Positions 1-11,829 of a stretch of DNA of 64,000 nucleotides are shown in pieces (the first letter of the stretch is position 1; every line of letters starts with the position of its first letter). The DNA is from Chloranthus sessilifolius. Lineage: Eukaryota; Streptophyta; Magnoliopsida; Chloranthales; Chloranthaceae. A program made the translations under genes and the position numbers. The stretch covers positions 64,747,604 through 64,811,603 of the forward strand of contig CM037587.1 of assembly GCA_021018995.1 (NCBI GenBank), in the 5' to 3' direction. Under the pieces are notes generated by a model. It was not told the origin of the DNA. It did no database searches and saw only the letters and a program-made list of their open reading frames with translations.

Positions 1-301
1 GCCTAAGAATTCATCAATGTGCTTATATGGGTCTTCCTTACTCAGGCCATGATATGAGGGCAACTTCTGTATGATGGAAGATTTAATCTCACGTTCCCTT
101 GGACAGCAGGGAATTGAATGCAGAAGGGGGAGTTGTATACCCCTGGTGCAATGAATTCTTTCAATGTCCTTGGCTGCTCTCCCATTACAATAATATCACA
201 ATTAACCACAGGTGTGTGTAGTGAATGCCTAGGTCTGAGAAGTCTTCAACTTCAAGATCTAAAGGAACAATCTCAAGATTGAGAGATCTTCTACCAAGCA
301 T
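1..301 (-). pseudogene. gag: gag N-terminal part of element A, frameshifted
   Basis: Gag is the structural protein that packages retrotransposon RNA in cytoplasmic particles. The start is set at 301-299 because the first residues, M-L-G-R-R-S-L, are shared with the gags of F (34254) and K (51084). Further on the frame gives QPRTLKEFIAPG and, after a 1-base frame change near position 80, PSYHGLSKEDPYKHIDEFLG, close to K's LPSFHGLSKEDPYKHIDQF. The second block is the beginning of the conserved Gag core. The copy is broken by the frameshift, with an in-frame stop near 190, and cannot give a full protein. The remainder lies outside the window. Confidence 0.75.
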
Positions 302-616
302 ACACACAGCAGAAACAAAGTACAACACACAAAATTACAGCACAGATGGCAGCAAAAAAATTGCAGAAACAAACAACTGCTGCTGCTGATCTAAAAATTT
401 ATAGATCTAAAAATATAAAAGAGTTAGGAAATGCAAACTTAAGCACAACTTGCTCCTTAGCACAATGCTCCTCTCAGAACTATAAATCTAGATCAACAAC
501 ACAAAATTAAACTACAAAAAACTATAGCAACAATTAGTCAAACACAAAATAGGCAATTATGAATCTAATTCTAAAATAAGAAAAACTTAGATCTACCCAT
601 TTCTAAAAACACAGAT

Positions 617-633
617 CCCCGGCAGTGATGCCA
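617..633 (-). other. Primer-binding site of element A (tRNA-Asp type)
   Basis: Seven bases inside the LTR, the minus strand reads TGGCATCACTGCCGGGG. It resembles TGGCGCCGTTGCCGGGG, the complement of the 3' end of plant tRNA-Asp and usual in Athila elements, with four mismatches consistent with age. Confidence 0.7.
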
Positions 634-1251
634 AAATCTTGTTGTATTGCTTACATTGTAATTATTAAAGGGTTAAAAACAACAAACTAACTAGAGGAAT
701 AATCATCTAGCTACAAGCTCAAATGTAAGGCATAAGAATCCAATCTGGACCAGAGAATTAGGTAGATCTTAAGGCTATGATCTGTCCACTTTAATGGTCA
801 CAGATCATCCTAGGGATTTTCTCCAATTCAAGGGTTTTAATTAGAATAATTAAATCATTGTAGATGTTGTGGATGCAAGGCTACAAGCTTAGGCATCCAC
901 AAGGATATTAGATCTAGAGAAATCAAATGGCCATCAAGAGATCTATGGATCTAAATTAACTTTTCAATCAATAATTAATGATTCAATACAACTTACAGTA
1001 TAATTGTAGTATAATTGTTCTCAGATCTGCAATCTGTGCAACATCTAATCCTTATACAAAGCCTTGAACCTCTCAATTTATAGCTCTCAACCTCACCCTA
1101 GCTGCTAAAGGTGTTTAGCCAACTATGGTTGGTCTAAAGAGTGAATGGGGAAGAAGGTAGAAGGAAGAGATTTTTGGAGGGAAAGGGGAATTTCAAATTT
1201 GGTCAGAGCTCTCTCAATTTTTGGATGGTTCTTCTATGAAATTTCTCTTCC

Positions 1252-1258
1252 ATTTATA
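1252..1258 (-). promoter_or_regulatory. TATA box of LTR A
   Basis: The minus strand reads ACTATAAATGG. The sister LTRs have TATAAAAG (5769-5762; 35572-35565) and TATAAATA (21184-21191) at the equivalent point, about 250 bp downstream of the palindrome array, so this is the likely core promoter for the genomic RNA. Confidence 0.65.
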
Positions 1259-1535
1259 GTCTTCCCCTCAATCCTCAGATTTATTTCAGCCAATCAGAGC
1301 TCCAGGGAATAATTTTGTTATTCTGAGCTACTGATGTAGCTGATTTTGCTTCTAGAAACTCTTCACCAATTGGTTCAAACTAAAAAAATACATGTGAGGT
1401 GGTTAGAGGGTTCCAATTCGTGCCCGTATGTATTCCAAAATTACCCTCAAACTAGATAAACCGCCTTAGGTCACATGTGCACAGAGCATTGAAGTGAGCA
1501 GCTAATGTAGCTGAGTTTGGGAAGTTCCCAAATTG

Positions 1536-2137
1536 TGTTTCGAGAGGTTCAGGGAACCTCTCGGCAGGTTCTGAGTACCATTTATGCTCCATTCGACAAG
1601 TTAGAGTAACCTTTCGACAGGTTGGAGGACTTCTTGACGGGATCTGTTGAACTGTTCGACCGAATGAAGACAATACCTAACTACTATCTTAGCTCTAGTC
1701 ATCCTCTCGACAGGTTATAATCTAACCTCTCAACATCTTATACAGCTCATGGTATCCTCTCGATAGGTTGAAGACATCTTCGTGAGAATGAATGCAGCTT
1801 TAGGTAAGTCTTCGACAGGTTGCCTCTTATTTCTCGATAGGTTCAGGGGAACCTCTCGATAGGTTCAATTCTAGCTTTCTAAACCTCATGAGAAACACTA
1901 CATCTGGTGACCTCTCGACAGGTTGTTCTACACTATTTGACAGGTCACTCTTTCCCTGCTCGAACCCTTCGATAGGTTTTGTAATCCTCTCGATAGGTCT
2001 TCTTCCTCATCTCAGCACCTCTCGATAGGTTCAAGTATACCTTCAAATCCTCTCGACAGGTTGAAGGAACCTCTCGATAGCTTCATATTTAAGCATGCAA
2101 ACCTATTGACAGGTTGAATTAACCTCTCGACAGGTTC
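1536..2137 (-). repeat. Array of about 20 TCGA-centred near-palindromes in U3 of LTR A
   Basis: Copies centre on TCGA at about 1540, 1593, 1614, 1656, 1707, 1760, 1812, 1834, 1856, 1915, 1969, 1990, 2022, 2053, 2074 and 2127, with decayed copies between. The best, 1849-1866, reads GAACCTCTCGATAGGTTC, with two 6-bp arms around TCGA. Spacing is irregular (about 20 to 60 bp), unlike a satellite. Confidence 0.85.
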
Positions 2138-2639
2138 AATCCTTTGCTTCCACAGCTGGCACACAGTTTTGGGGTGTTGTTCTTCTTTTGTCAAGCACTC
2201 AGCACCTTTTAAGGGGTTCAGTCTTTATCCATTGCAGCTGCTCTTAGTCCCAAGTATACCCAGTTGGACACATGCCATTCCCATGGACTTCTGAGGCCCT
2301 GTGAACTATTTGATGGCTAGCTTTTTAGGCTGTATGATAACATGTTGAGGAAGCAGGTCTCTTCTTTGGCATTTTTAGATGGATGGCTGCACTAAGATTG
2401 TATTTTATTGCTTAACTACAAAACACATTATTAATCAACTCAAAGGTTCATCAAAGGTCAGGTTAAGAGGTAAAAAATGGTATTTTTCATTGATTAACAG
2501 TAGCCTTAGGAGAAAAGTCTCGTTGTTGGTTGCTAATCAGGTCTGGGATGAAGGGCTTCCTCTCTTTTCTGAGGTTTTCTAATTTTTATGAGTTTTCTAT
2601 TTTCATATGTTTAGGGGTTTTAGGATTTTTTTTTTTTTT

Positions 2640-4072
2640 TTGATAGTAGATATGGTTCGAAGTCAGTTTCTGAGGCAGAATTTGCGAGGTTGCTGCTCAT
2701 AGTTAGGGAAACATGAAGGCTGTTGGAGCCGTTCGGGCGAGTCTTCGAAAGAGGTGGATTTGTTTTGAATTTAGCATTTTCTTTAATATAATCCTCATCT
2801 GAAGTGACCCTCCTAATGAGTGATGTTGGTGATGGCCTATCAGATGGTTCTTCTTCTTTCTCTTCTATGTGAAGTGCTTCATCGTCAAAGAGAGTTTGGA
2901 GGTGATAGTTGGCTAAGCTTTCATTGTCAGAATTGGACCGGAAGTACTCTTGCTGTTGATACACTTCCTTGGGTGAGTCTGACTGTGGTTCTTCCCTTTG
3001 CATTGATTGAATATACTATTTGAGAAGCCTGATCATCGACTCCGGATCGTCTTCAACCATCCTCCATAGTATTCGAAAGGGAATAGTCCGGCCTTCTAGC
3101 TCGAGGTCTTCTATTATCCTAGTGTAGGTCTGACAGTAAGGATGATATGGCTAAACAATGCATGGAAATTCTCGTGGGCATTCCCATGTAGTGAAGAAAT
3201 GCTCAAGGGTGTCATCATCGAAGTCGGAGTCTAGGAATTCCTTTCTTTAGATCTCGTAGTATGCGACAGCGAGGTTGGTATGGGTGAGATATGCAAGGAT
3301 ACTCCCAGGGGCATTCCCATCCTTCATGATTAGAGCCGGAATCGTGGTTGTTGAAGCTGAGGTTATCTTCTTCATCTGATTGTCCCTGAAAGCCTTATTC
3401 TAGTTGTTCCGCTAACTCGAGTGCAAGGAGATCTATCCAATAATCTTCATCGTCACTAGGAGGGGGTTGCCATTCTTCTTCTAATGACATCCAAAAGATC
3501 TGGGGCTGAGGTGCTTCCGGGGATTGAGGCACGTCAAGTTCTAACTCCTCTTCAACTTCTATGAAGGTGATATGAGACTCTTCTGACTTCACTGTTTGCC
3601 AAATTTCGTCCATGACTACTTTCTGGCACCTCAGTGTCATAGTTGTACATCGGCCACACTAAGGCTGTCTTGGATAGGAACATCGAAATGGGCATTGCCA
3701 ATTATCGAATATGTACTGGTAGTCGAAGCTATCATCAAGATCTGAATCTTCAACTTGGGAAGGATTTTCTTGTCCGAACCATTCTAGACGATCCATTCTT
3801 AGATGGTCTTCGAGCTCCATGTGGGTAAGGTTGATCCAATAGTCCCCCTCATCACTTGACATTGAGAGCGAATCCTTTCCTTGTGTCTTGTGAAGCTAGG
3901 ATGATTCCAGTTCTTTCGCCTCTTTGAGAGCGGTGATGTGGAAATATTCCTCATCCGTTGATTCCCAGTCTTCTATGTGTGGGTCAGGCTTCGGAGATTC
4001 CTTACTTAATTCCTTAGATATCTTGAATAGAGGTCCAACTCCTTTGAGAGGCTTGTCTACATCGTCGCTTTC
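2640..4072 (-). pseudogene. Acidic protease-RT linker of fragment H with repeated Cys/His modules
   Basis: Between G-patch and RT the frame is rich in Asp and Glu and carries a module that recurs two or three times: an SDDEDYWIDL-type stretch, an acidic run, then a Trp/Cys block. The best block (about 3340-3280) is EGWECPWEYPCISHPYQPRC; others are a damaged copy near 3700 (DNWQCPF) and WECPREFPCIV near 3210-3175. Element G has the same module twice. Spacing C-x5-C-x2-H-x5-C suggests metal binding, which is inference. Open frames at 3862-3659, 3640-3395 and 3003-2620 belong to it; stops and frame changes separate them. Confidence 0.6.
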
Positions 4073-4440
4073 CTAGTTTAAATTCGTCAAATCAGTGAAG
4101 GCCTTGGCCATTTGCTCGATCTCGGTTGTCTGTGATTTGATGAATGATGATTCCTTTTCCTTCTTTGGAACATTAGCCTTCTCAATAGTTCCATAGATGA
4201 AATGATCATAGAGTGACCATTTTGGTGAGGTGGGTAAGGTGTCGGCTTGCTTATCATCTGACCGGTAGCCTAATCTAGTGTGCTTGCGGATCTTCTTTGG
4301 GATGACTGGCTTTATGTGTCCTTGCTTGTCTTTGTTGAGGCCGGTGTTAGTAGCGTATCCTAGTTGATACATTAAGTCCCACACTTTTATCGCAGTGGGG
4401 CTTATATCATATAGCCGGGCGAGATCAAAACTGGCTTCTC
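4073..4440 (-). pseudogene. G-patch-like region of fragment H
   Basis: The open frame 4384-4073 gives YQLGYATNTGLNKDKQG, then a second glycine block TRLGYRS. This fits a decayed G-patch (hydrophobic, G, aromatic, then GLG), a glycine-rich RNA-binding motif that follows the protease in Tat elements. The later block SPKWSLYDHFIYGT matches KWSLYDHFVYGT in G (about 42330-42370), so the order PR, G-patch, linker is the same in both. The family assignment of the domain rests on glycine pattern and position. Confidence 0.6.
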
Positions 4441-4479
4441 TCCTTGTTACTTTTTACTAGTGGGTTAGAAGGGATCGGG

Positions 4480-4786
4480 GGTGGCTAACTTTCGCTACTG
4501 ATGTATCATCAAGGTCTTGCACTCTTTTGATGTGGCCTGTGCTTAGTATTGAGTTATGTGTTGTTGGGATACTTGTCACGCAGTCAGTGTCTATCTCTTT
4601 GAGAGGTGCGTCGGCGTCCTGACGATGGAGTCTTCTTTGGGGAACTTAATGTACTGATGATATGTCGATGCCACAACTTTCATGGAACCAGCTTTAAGGA
4701 TTGGGCATGCTGGAAGTTGATCTTGGGGCGTCGAAGGTCCTGCCATGGTGTTTGTCATGAATGGGGTGAAGTTCGACGAAGGAATG
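4480..4786 (-). pseudogene. Protease C-terminal remnant of fragment H
   Basis: The minus-strand translation near 4710-4620 contains ASTYHQYIKFPKEDSI, the counterpart of TSTYHQCIKFPYEDSI in element G (about 41878-41925), which follows the aspartic protease fold of Tat polyproteins. The catalytic part would lie upstream and was removed at the LTR B boundary. The rest of this stretch has no intact frame. Confidence 0.6.
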
Positions 4787-6172
4787 TGGTGTCTTGCTTA
4801 CCTTACAACTATTAAAGGGTTCAAACATCAAAATAAAAGGCCGAATCACAGAGAGATGGGATCAAGGTAAGCAAGCAGTCCTGCAAGAACCAGGGCTGTT
4901 GCAGCAAGCTTTAAGGGGTAAGTAAGGGTATGTCCATAGGGAAATGTGTTCTAAAATGCAGTATATCTCCAAATCTATAGCATATCTGGCGCTCTAGCCT
5001 ATCTTAGTTTAAAACAAATCAAAATAGGAAAGAGGAGAGGTTTCTAAGATCAGTCACTTTACTAAAAACTACAAAAATCAAATGCAAAATGATCCATAAG
5101 TTGATTGAAACTTAGATTTAAGGGCTCATAAGGTGGAGAACAATAGCTAGGGATTTTTGTCTTTATTGCAAATCGATTGGATCAAAGGCAATGCATAGGA
5201 CAGATGTGCTACAATCCTTCATCTGGCTACAAGCTCAGATGCAAGGTATAAGAATCTAATCTTAACCAAGAATTGGAGCAATCTAAAGGTTATGATCTGT
5301 CCACTCAAATGATCACAGATCATCCCAGAGATTGTTCTAATTCAAGGATCTTGATCAAAACATGTCAGCTATTGCAAATGCTATGGGTACCAGGCTACAA
5401 GCTCAAGCATCCACAGGGATATCTAATCCAGGGAAATCAAATACAAAAAAGTGAAATTTAGATTAGAATCAACTTTAAAAACCATAATTACACTGTAATA
5501 AAATAACTTACAATCCTATTGTGCTCAGATCTGCAATCTGTGCACCATACAATCCATCTACAAAGCGTTTGAAACTCTCAATTTAGAGCTCTCAACCTCA
5601 CCCTAGCTACTGAAGAGGTTTAGCCAACCATAATTGGCTAAGGAGAGAATGGGGGGGGGGGGAAGAAGGAAGAGAGATGGAATTTTTTGGAGGAAAATTG
5701 AATTTGGATTTGGCTCTGGTTCTCCCAATTTCTAGATGCCTAGCTCCGTAGGTTCCTCATGCTTTTATACTCTTCCTTTCTGTCTTCAGATCCGTTTCAG
5801 CCAATCAGAGCTTAAGAGAATAATTTTGTTATTTTGAGCTGCTGATGTGGCTGATTTCTCTTCTAGAAGCTCTTCACTGATTGGTCCAAAATGGACAATT
5901 GCATGTGAAGTGGTTAGGGTTCCCATTCATGCCCAGTTGTGTTTCAAAAATACCCCCAAGGGTCGCTAACATGCTTTGGAATGTGTTCACAAAGCACTGG
6001 AGTTGGCAGCAACTATGAAAGGAATCGAGAAGTACCAAATTCGAATGTCGAGAGGTTCAGGGAACCTCTTGACAGGTTCTGAGTCTTTCTTGGCCCTTCA
6101 ATCGACAGGTTCATGTGGTTTTCGACAGGATTGGCGACTTCTCAACAGGTTCAGTTGACTAGTCGACAGGAT
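4787..6172 (-). repeat. LTR B, truncated LTR of the TCGA-palindrome family
   Basis: The edge at 4787 reads TGGTGTCTTGCTTAC, matching the PBS-side end of LTR A. The sequence follows LTR F and LTR A through a TATA box (TATAAAAG, 5769-5762) into the first few TCGA palindromes (about 6045-6170) and then stops at element I. The distal U3 is missing. A G run lies near 5650-5663. No PBS follows on the left, where Tat fragment H starts, so this is a solo or recombinant LTR. Confidence 0.8.
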
Positions 6173-6179
6173 TGGAGCC

Positions 6180-7900
6180 CATTCACCCAAAGTATGAATC
6201 CCAATCAACCGCCCATAATTCATACCACCCAAAGCCCCTCCCATCAACCATGGGGCTATCCGAGTGGGCCTCAAAGGCCCAATACCCAATCCCAAGCTCA
6301 TCATGGCCCAAATCCAAGGGTCACATTTTAAAACCTCTACAAATTCCATAATTTCCCACTTACATCCACACCCAACAAACCCCCATTCCCCCTCAAACAA
6401 TAAACTCTTCTAACCCATTCCCTCAAACTGGCATGAGCCCCGTTTATCCACACCCAACCAAATATGAGAATCCAACCCATGCAATCAACCATCCCCAATT
6501 CACCCACCCTCTTACCTCCCAACTCGATCAGCAAAATCCTCACCAAATACAATGACCTCATAAGGAACCTGCCCAAGGCTTCCAAAATCCAATCAATACC
6601 ATTCTTCCCCCAATTATTGATACCAACAATCAATATGAGGAGGATCAAGCCCGAAATAGTGGGGCCTACATGGGAGCGTTTACCAATTTCATCCCCTCAC
6701 ATCCCATATTGACCAACCCATAGGCAGGCCAAAGTGAATGGAGATAGCCTGTTGAGGGACCAGCCCCACCATCTAGGGAGTCAGAGCTGCTAAAAGAATA
6801 GATGGACAAAATCCAAAAATAGCTGATGAAAAAGGGTGGAGCCGAAATTCATGCCACTGATTTTTCTGACCTATGCTTATTTGCAGAGGTACCTTTATCC
6901 CCAAAATTTAAGATGCCTACATTTCACAAATACAATGGCATGGGTAACCCTATTACACACCTCAAATCCTACTGTGGGGGCATGTGCCAGTACGGTGGAA
7001 ACGAACGACTCCTCATTAAAGTGTTCTAGAAGAGCCTCACAGGCCCAGCTTTGAGATGGTTCACTTCCTTGGAGCCATCTATGATAAAAACTTGGAAAGA
7101 CCTGACCCACCTGTTCTAAGAGCAATATGTCTATAACATAGGCATCGAGCCCCACAAATCTGATCTAGCTAAGCTAAAGTAGAAGCCCGATGAAACATTC
7201 AGCAACTACCTAGGGAGATGGAGTCCCTTGGCAGCCCAAGTAAGAAATCGAATACCCGACGATGAGCAAATCGAGATGATCTCGAAAAGCACTTTGCCAG
7301 TAATCTTGGATTTCTTGGTGTACCAGTAGTAATCTAGCTTTGTTTACTTGGTAAGGAATGCCAATCATTGGGAGGATGCAATAAGAGAGGGGCAGTTAAA
7401 CAAAATCATAACCCGGAGGTCCGCAAATTCACAGAGCAGAGGAACGAGAGAAGAACCAAGATAGATGTGCAGACAATCATAAATATGCAGCCCAGTACTA
7501 GCATAGCCCCATTCTAGTTCAAGGAAGCACAGCCAACCCCCAGCACCAGTCAAACCAGTGCAAAGAACAGGCAATGGGTAGGGGCACTGATGACCTCAAA
7601 ACAAAGAAGGGCCCGGATTAATTGAGTTTTTACGCCATTAGGGCAATCCTTGAACATCGTTTTTCGACTGCTGGTTGAAAAAGGTATTGTTACACCCTTC
7701 CAACCACGCCCGTCACCAAATCCAATCCTAAGAAATTTTGATCCTAATACTCATTGTAATTTCCACCAGGAGCCAGGTCACCCGACTGACCGATGCTTTC
7801 CCTTGAAGCATGCAATACATGATCTGATAGAAGCTGGGAAAATCATCCCTTTGGGACTTCCCCTAGAAAAATAGCATGCAAACATCCATCAGGTTTTGTT
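6180..7900 (+). pseudogene. gag: gag of element I
   Basis: The N-terminal part (6180-6780) is rich in Pro, Asn and Gln. The core (6826-7330) has KFKMPTFHKYNGMGNP, then ALRWFTSLEPS and DETFSNYLGRW, the usual order in Tat Gag (capsid-like fold). A knuckle-like CNFHQEPGHPTDRC follows at about 7755-7800, with two Cys, one His and a final Cys. In-frame stops occur near 7030, 7120, 7180 and 7330. The frames 6826-7029 and 7650-7874 are the longest unbroken pieces. Minus-strand frames over 6098-6648 are shadows of the proline-rich part. Confidence 0.75.
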
Positions 7901-8738
7901 GTCGCCACATCCACCAGGAGGAATGGACCCAAGGCCTACGATCAACATGATTGAAGAAGACAGGGAAGAGTTTGATCCTTCGAAATATATCAGTGTCAGG
8001 GAGAAATTCATAGCACCAAGGTAAGGAAATCAAGAGGATGGGGACATAGGAGTAATCGAGCCCTTAAACTTGGCTAATAACTCTCCAATCCAGCACCCTA
8101 AGCAGAGCCCTTAGATCTAAGGATGTATTTTCCAGCACCATCTCCCGTCAATTATATCTAGTCTAGCTTATCTCCATATCAACCTTATACAACACCAGCC
8201 CCTAGTAATTACTTGATGCCCGATATTTCCCCACTATCCCCTCCGACACAGATTAGCTACCATTGGCCTCACTCCGCCACATCACTACTAATGCAGTCAT
8301 CCACGATTTTTGTAGACCCCATTTGGCCCACTTTTACCGCTCCTCTAACCTATCCACCTCTAGCAGAATTTAACCATGTCATATCTAGTTATCCGGCACC
8401 ACCAATCCAGGAGCCTCCGATACCCTTGTCTAACCTGTTTCAGAGCCCAGGGCCAACCTGTAATCCCCACTAGATCCCACTCAATTACAATAAGATAGAC
8501 ATCAATGCAGGAAGCAGTAGAGAGGGGGCAATTGATTTCATTACATGATCCAAGATGATCTCTAAGCAACCCGAGGTACTAGTACCAGCTCGACTGGAAG
8601 AGAAAGGAACCCCTAGCAGTGCACCCATTTGAAAAAATGAGCCTAGAATAAGCGTTGGAAACACAGTTTAAAAGAATGCCAGCTCACATAACCGTCTGGA
8701 ACCTACTAATGACGTCTTCCTACCACTACTAAGCTGTA
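7901..8738 (+). pseudogene. gag-protease spacer of element I
   Basis: This stretch continues the polyprotein between Gag and protease. It is rich in Pro, Ser and Tyr (for example the frame 8213-8473) and has no recognisable domain. Several stops are present. It probably encoded a disordered linker, as in G at 40516-41346. Confidence 0.5.
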
Positions 8739-9182
8739 ATGGGAGCATTGAAAGACGCACATGTATCTAGCAAAGTGTCCCTAGATGAGGTAGGGCAGAT
8801 AATTGGGCAAGTATTGGCTCCTAACGCCATCTCATTTCCAGACGCTGATCTTTTGAATGAGGGAAACAATCATTCCAAACCCCTCAACATCACAGTAGAA
8901 GTAGGAGAATTGGTGATTCCATTAGTACTGATAGACAATGAATCGGCATTAAATGTGTGCCCTCTAAGAACTGTAACTAAGATAGGGGTGGATCCCTCCA
9001 CGTTCAGGCCAACCAGAACAAGTACGAGGGTATTCGATAACATAAGGAGAGTAATAATAAGAGAAGTCAATCTTGAGCTCACTGTTGGGCCGATGACCTT
9101 CTCCATCCCATTCCAAGTTATGGACTTCAAATCCACCTTCAATCTGCTGCTAGGGCACCCCTGGCTACATGAAATCAGGTAA
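8739..9182 (+). pseudogene. Aspartic protease of element I, damaged active site
   Basis: The 147-residue frame carries LIDNESALNVCPL at about residues 64-76 (8928-8966), where active Tat copies have D-N-G-S: the Gly is now Glu. The flap-to-C-terminal part ends FNLLLGHPWLHEIR, the ILGRPWL-type motif of retropepsins. The protease would cut the polyprotein in the particle. The Gly to Glu change at the catalytic loop makes activity unlikely. Confidence 0.8.
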
Positions 9183-9389
9183 TACCTTCAACCTTGCACC
9201 CAAAGCTCAGATTCCTATCAGATCAGAAGGTCATCACCATTTTAGGCAAAGGATGGGAGGAAGGAAAAAAGGTCACACAGAATCAAGAACCTTAAGGTGT
9301 TGGATGTGCCACACAAAGCTGAAGATAGAGATCTCCATAGTTTTCAATATGATGTCTCAGCAGTGGCACCCGAACCCCTCAAAAGAGTC

Positions 9390-9620
9390 TCCTTGAGTAT
9401 AGGAGGTGGAATGACTACAGTAGTTACCATGGTCTAGAAATGGGGCTACCAAAAAGGAAAGGGTCTAGGTCCTCGCCTGTAAGGAAGAAGATACCCGATC
9501 AGGGCCAAGGGCAGACAACGGATCAGATTCGGCTTAGGCTACAAGCCTACCAAAGAGGAGGTCCAGGATGCCAAGGAAAAGGCCCGCATCATAGCTTTAG
9601 CCATAGCCATTAGACCTAGA
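9390..9620 (+). pseudogene. G-patch of element I
   Basis: After the protease the frame reads KWGYQKGKGLGPRL (about 9438-9480) and then RFGLGYKPTKEE (about 9527-9562). The G-Y/F-x-K-G-x-G-L-G pattern is typical of the G-patch RNA-binding motif that follows the protease in Tat elements, and of some retroviruses. Two stops interrupt it. Confidence 0.65.
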
Positions 9621-10230
9621 GGATGACCCCCGGTCACGACCTCACATCTGAAGCACTTTCGTGAGCGCAGGGGTCATCAAAGTAGACTAGAATGGGGCAA
9701 CACAGCTGACAGTGCACAAACCAGCAATTGCTATCCACCAAACCAATCTCCAAATCATCCCCCCGATATGGAGATAAACTTAGCATCCCTGTCCCTTTTC
9801 GAGGAACAGGTACCCTCGCCAACGCAACCCTCTGTCATAAACCACCACAATCCCATGTTAATGTTTGAGGATCGGATCCTAGATGAACCAATGATAAACA
9901 TGATGGAGGCTAACTCTCAAAAGCCATCTCGATCATCTTCCTTCATAAGGCCAATTAAAGGCGCGACACCATAGGTGAGGAATTGGGCGTCAAGGCCCCT
10001 AACCGTGGAAGCATTAAGTGGCCATAAATATGGTACCACCATTTTAAAAAAAATGACCTATAAAAAGTGAGAGTAGCCCTTGGCAGGCAATACCCTGTGT
10101 ATATAGAGCCCTCCCTCGCCAAGGGTCCATCTCTGGAGAAAAGGAAAACCATAAAGAAATAGAAAAAAATATAAAAATCTCCAAAAATATTATCTTTTAA
10201 AACTCCCGATAAAATCAGAAAAATGATGCC
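9621..10230 (+). other. Spacer between G-patch and RT in element I
   Basis: Decayed linker coding sequence; a short acidic frame (9768-9974) is all that is open. It corresponds to the long acidic linker of G and H but is much shorter and lacks their Cys/His modules. The last 200 bases are A-rich. Confidence 0.45.
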
Positions 10231-11829
10231 TTGAAAGAAGAATCGGCCCAACATGAAGCAGACCACTTTCCTGTGGCAATACAAGGAGAGGTAGGGATCA
10301 CAGATTTGGATGGCAAGGACTTAATCGAGGAGCTTCCCAATGAGCTCCTCGAACAATTTGCCAATTTTGAACATGGTCCTACCCCGATCGTTGAAGAGAC
10401 TAAAGAAGTCAATTTGGCCACCGATGAGGTTCCTAGAATCACTAAGATCGGAATGTCATTGTCTCCCGAGGAAAGGAGAGGCATGATTGATTTCCTTCGG
10501 TCATACCAAGACGTCTTTGCATGGTCATATGAGGACATGCTTGGTTTGGACACTGATTTGGTCGAACATGAGCTATCATAATATCCAGAGGTTAAGCCGG
10601 TCAAGCAGAAGTTGAGGTGACCCAGGCTAGAATGGATGCTAAAAGTTAAGGATGAAGTCATAAAGCAGCACGACATGGGGTTTCTCATGGTCTCAAAATA
10701 CCCGCAATAGCTAGCCAACATCGTCCCGATATCGAAGAAAGATAGAAAGGTTCGCATGTGCATCAATTTTTGAAATCTCAATAAAGCAAGCCAAAAGGAT
10801 GACTTCCCTTTGCCACGCATCGACATCTTGGTCAATAACACTACCAGGCATGGAATGCTCTCATTCATGGATGAGTTTTTAGGTTATAATCAGATCAAAA
10901 TGGCAAAGGTGGACAGTGGAAAAATAGCATTCATCACCCCATTGGGAACCTTCTGCTATTGAGTCATGCCGTTCGAATTGAAAAATGCAGGGGCAACATA
11001 TCAGAGAGCGATGAGAACATTGTTCCATGACATGATACACCTAGAAATTGAGGTGTACGTCAATGACATGATTGCCAAGTCACCAGAAAGGAGTGATCAT
11101 CTGGTCAACCTCCAAAAGCTATTTGAGAGGTTGAGAAAATATAGGTTGCGCCTGAACCCTCAAAAATGTGCATTCGGTGCCATGCCAAAAAAAAATTTGG
11201 GCTTCATCTTCAATAGAAGAGGCATCGAGGTCGATCCGGTGAAGGTAAAAGCCATCATAGAATTGTCGCCTCCATCTACTGAGAAAGAAGTCAGAGGCTT
11301 CCTGGGCAAAATACAGTACATCAGTCGATTTGTTGCACAATTAACTCCCATCTGGACGCCAATCTTCAAGCTATTGAGGAAAGACTTGCCTGTTGAATGG
11401 AACGATGATTGTCAAGCTGTGTTCGATAAGATCAAAGGTTACCTTCTTAACCCTCTAGTTTTGGTACCACCAGTGCCCGGGAGGCCACTCCTAATGTATC
11501 TATCAATGACAGAATTCTCAATGGGATGTGTCATAGGGTGGCATGATGAGACTAAAAGAAGAGAGCATGCTATCTACTACCTCGGCAAAAAATTTATCGA
11601 CTATGAGACACACAATTCTCATCTAGAGAAAGCATGCTTCACTCTCGTATGGGTGACAAAGAAGCTCCGTCACTACTTGCTATCTCAAGTCATTCTTCCT
11701 CTAGCACGAATTGATCCATTGAAGTACTTATTTGAAAAGCCGGCTCTCACTGGCCAAACTGCACCCTGGCAACTTCTTCTATCTAAATTTAACATCACAA
11801 ATGTCACCCAGAAGTCAAACAAGGGGTAA
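10231..11829 (+). pseudogene. Reverse transcriptase and first RNase H of element I
   Basis: The N-terminal part (10231-10581) ends DVFAWSYEDMLGLDTDLVEHELS, the Tat RT entry block. Fingers and palm follow through several stops (near 10580, 10618, 10710, 10771, 10962) to VMPFELKNAGATYQRAM. The catalytic box is YVND at 11056-11067, with the first Asp changed to Asn. Thumb and first RNase H run to about 11829 (RRGIEVDPVKVKAI; SHLEKACFTLVWVTKKLRHY). That RNase H lacks a standard first Asp, as is usual in Tat where the second RNase H takes over. RT would copy element RNA into DNA; this copy cannot. Confidence 0.88.

Larger units (their letters stand above)
1..2499 (-). mobile_element. Element A, 5' end of an Athila-type Ty3/gypsy retrotransposon
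   Basis: Read on the minus strand this holds an LTR (640-2499), a primer-binding site (617-633) and the start of gag (301 down to 1); the rest lies left of the window. The gag and LTR match those of element F at 33950-36173. The outer LTR edge falls exactly where Tat-type fragment H begins at 2500, so A probably inserted into H. The 5 bp next to the edge are gtagc (2500-2504); the partner target duplication would lie outside the window. Confidence 0.85.
640..2499 (-). repeat. 5' LTR of element A (TCGA-palindrome family)
   Basis: The minus-strand LTR begins TGTTAATCAATG at 2499 and ends ACAACA at 640, 1860 bp with TG...CA edges. Its U3 (2137 to 1536) carries about 20 copies of a near-palindrome of the form GAACCT-n-TCGA-n-AGGTTC. 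A TATA-like box (TATAAAT) lies at 1258-1252. The same family gives LTR B, the solo LTR at 19912-22172 and the LTR of F. Confidence 0.88.
2500..4786 (-). mobile_element. Fragment H of a Tat-type Ty3/gypsy element
   Basis: On the minus strand, from 4786 down to 2500, this matches element G from the protease C-terminus through the G-patch and acidic linker to just before RT (G 41850-43800). LTR A cuts it on the RT side and LTR B on the protease side. Many stops and frameshifts show it is dead. No RT or integrase remains inside the window. Confidence 0.8.

Noticed and set aside
1536-2137. Evenly repeated TCGA motifs as a CRISPR array or a satellite
   Set aside because: Spacing is irregular, copies differ, the array lies within an LTR and the setting is a plant genome.
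6098-6648. Minus-strand frames over the gag N-terminus of element I
   Set aside because: They are the reverse of Pro/Asn-rich gag coding sequence.
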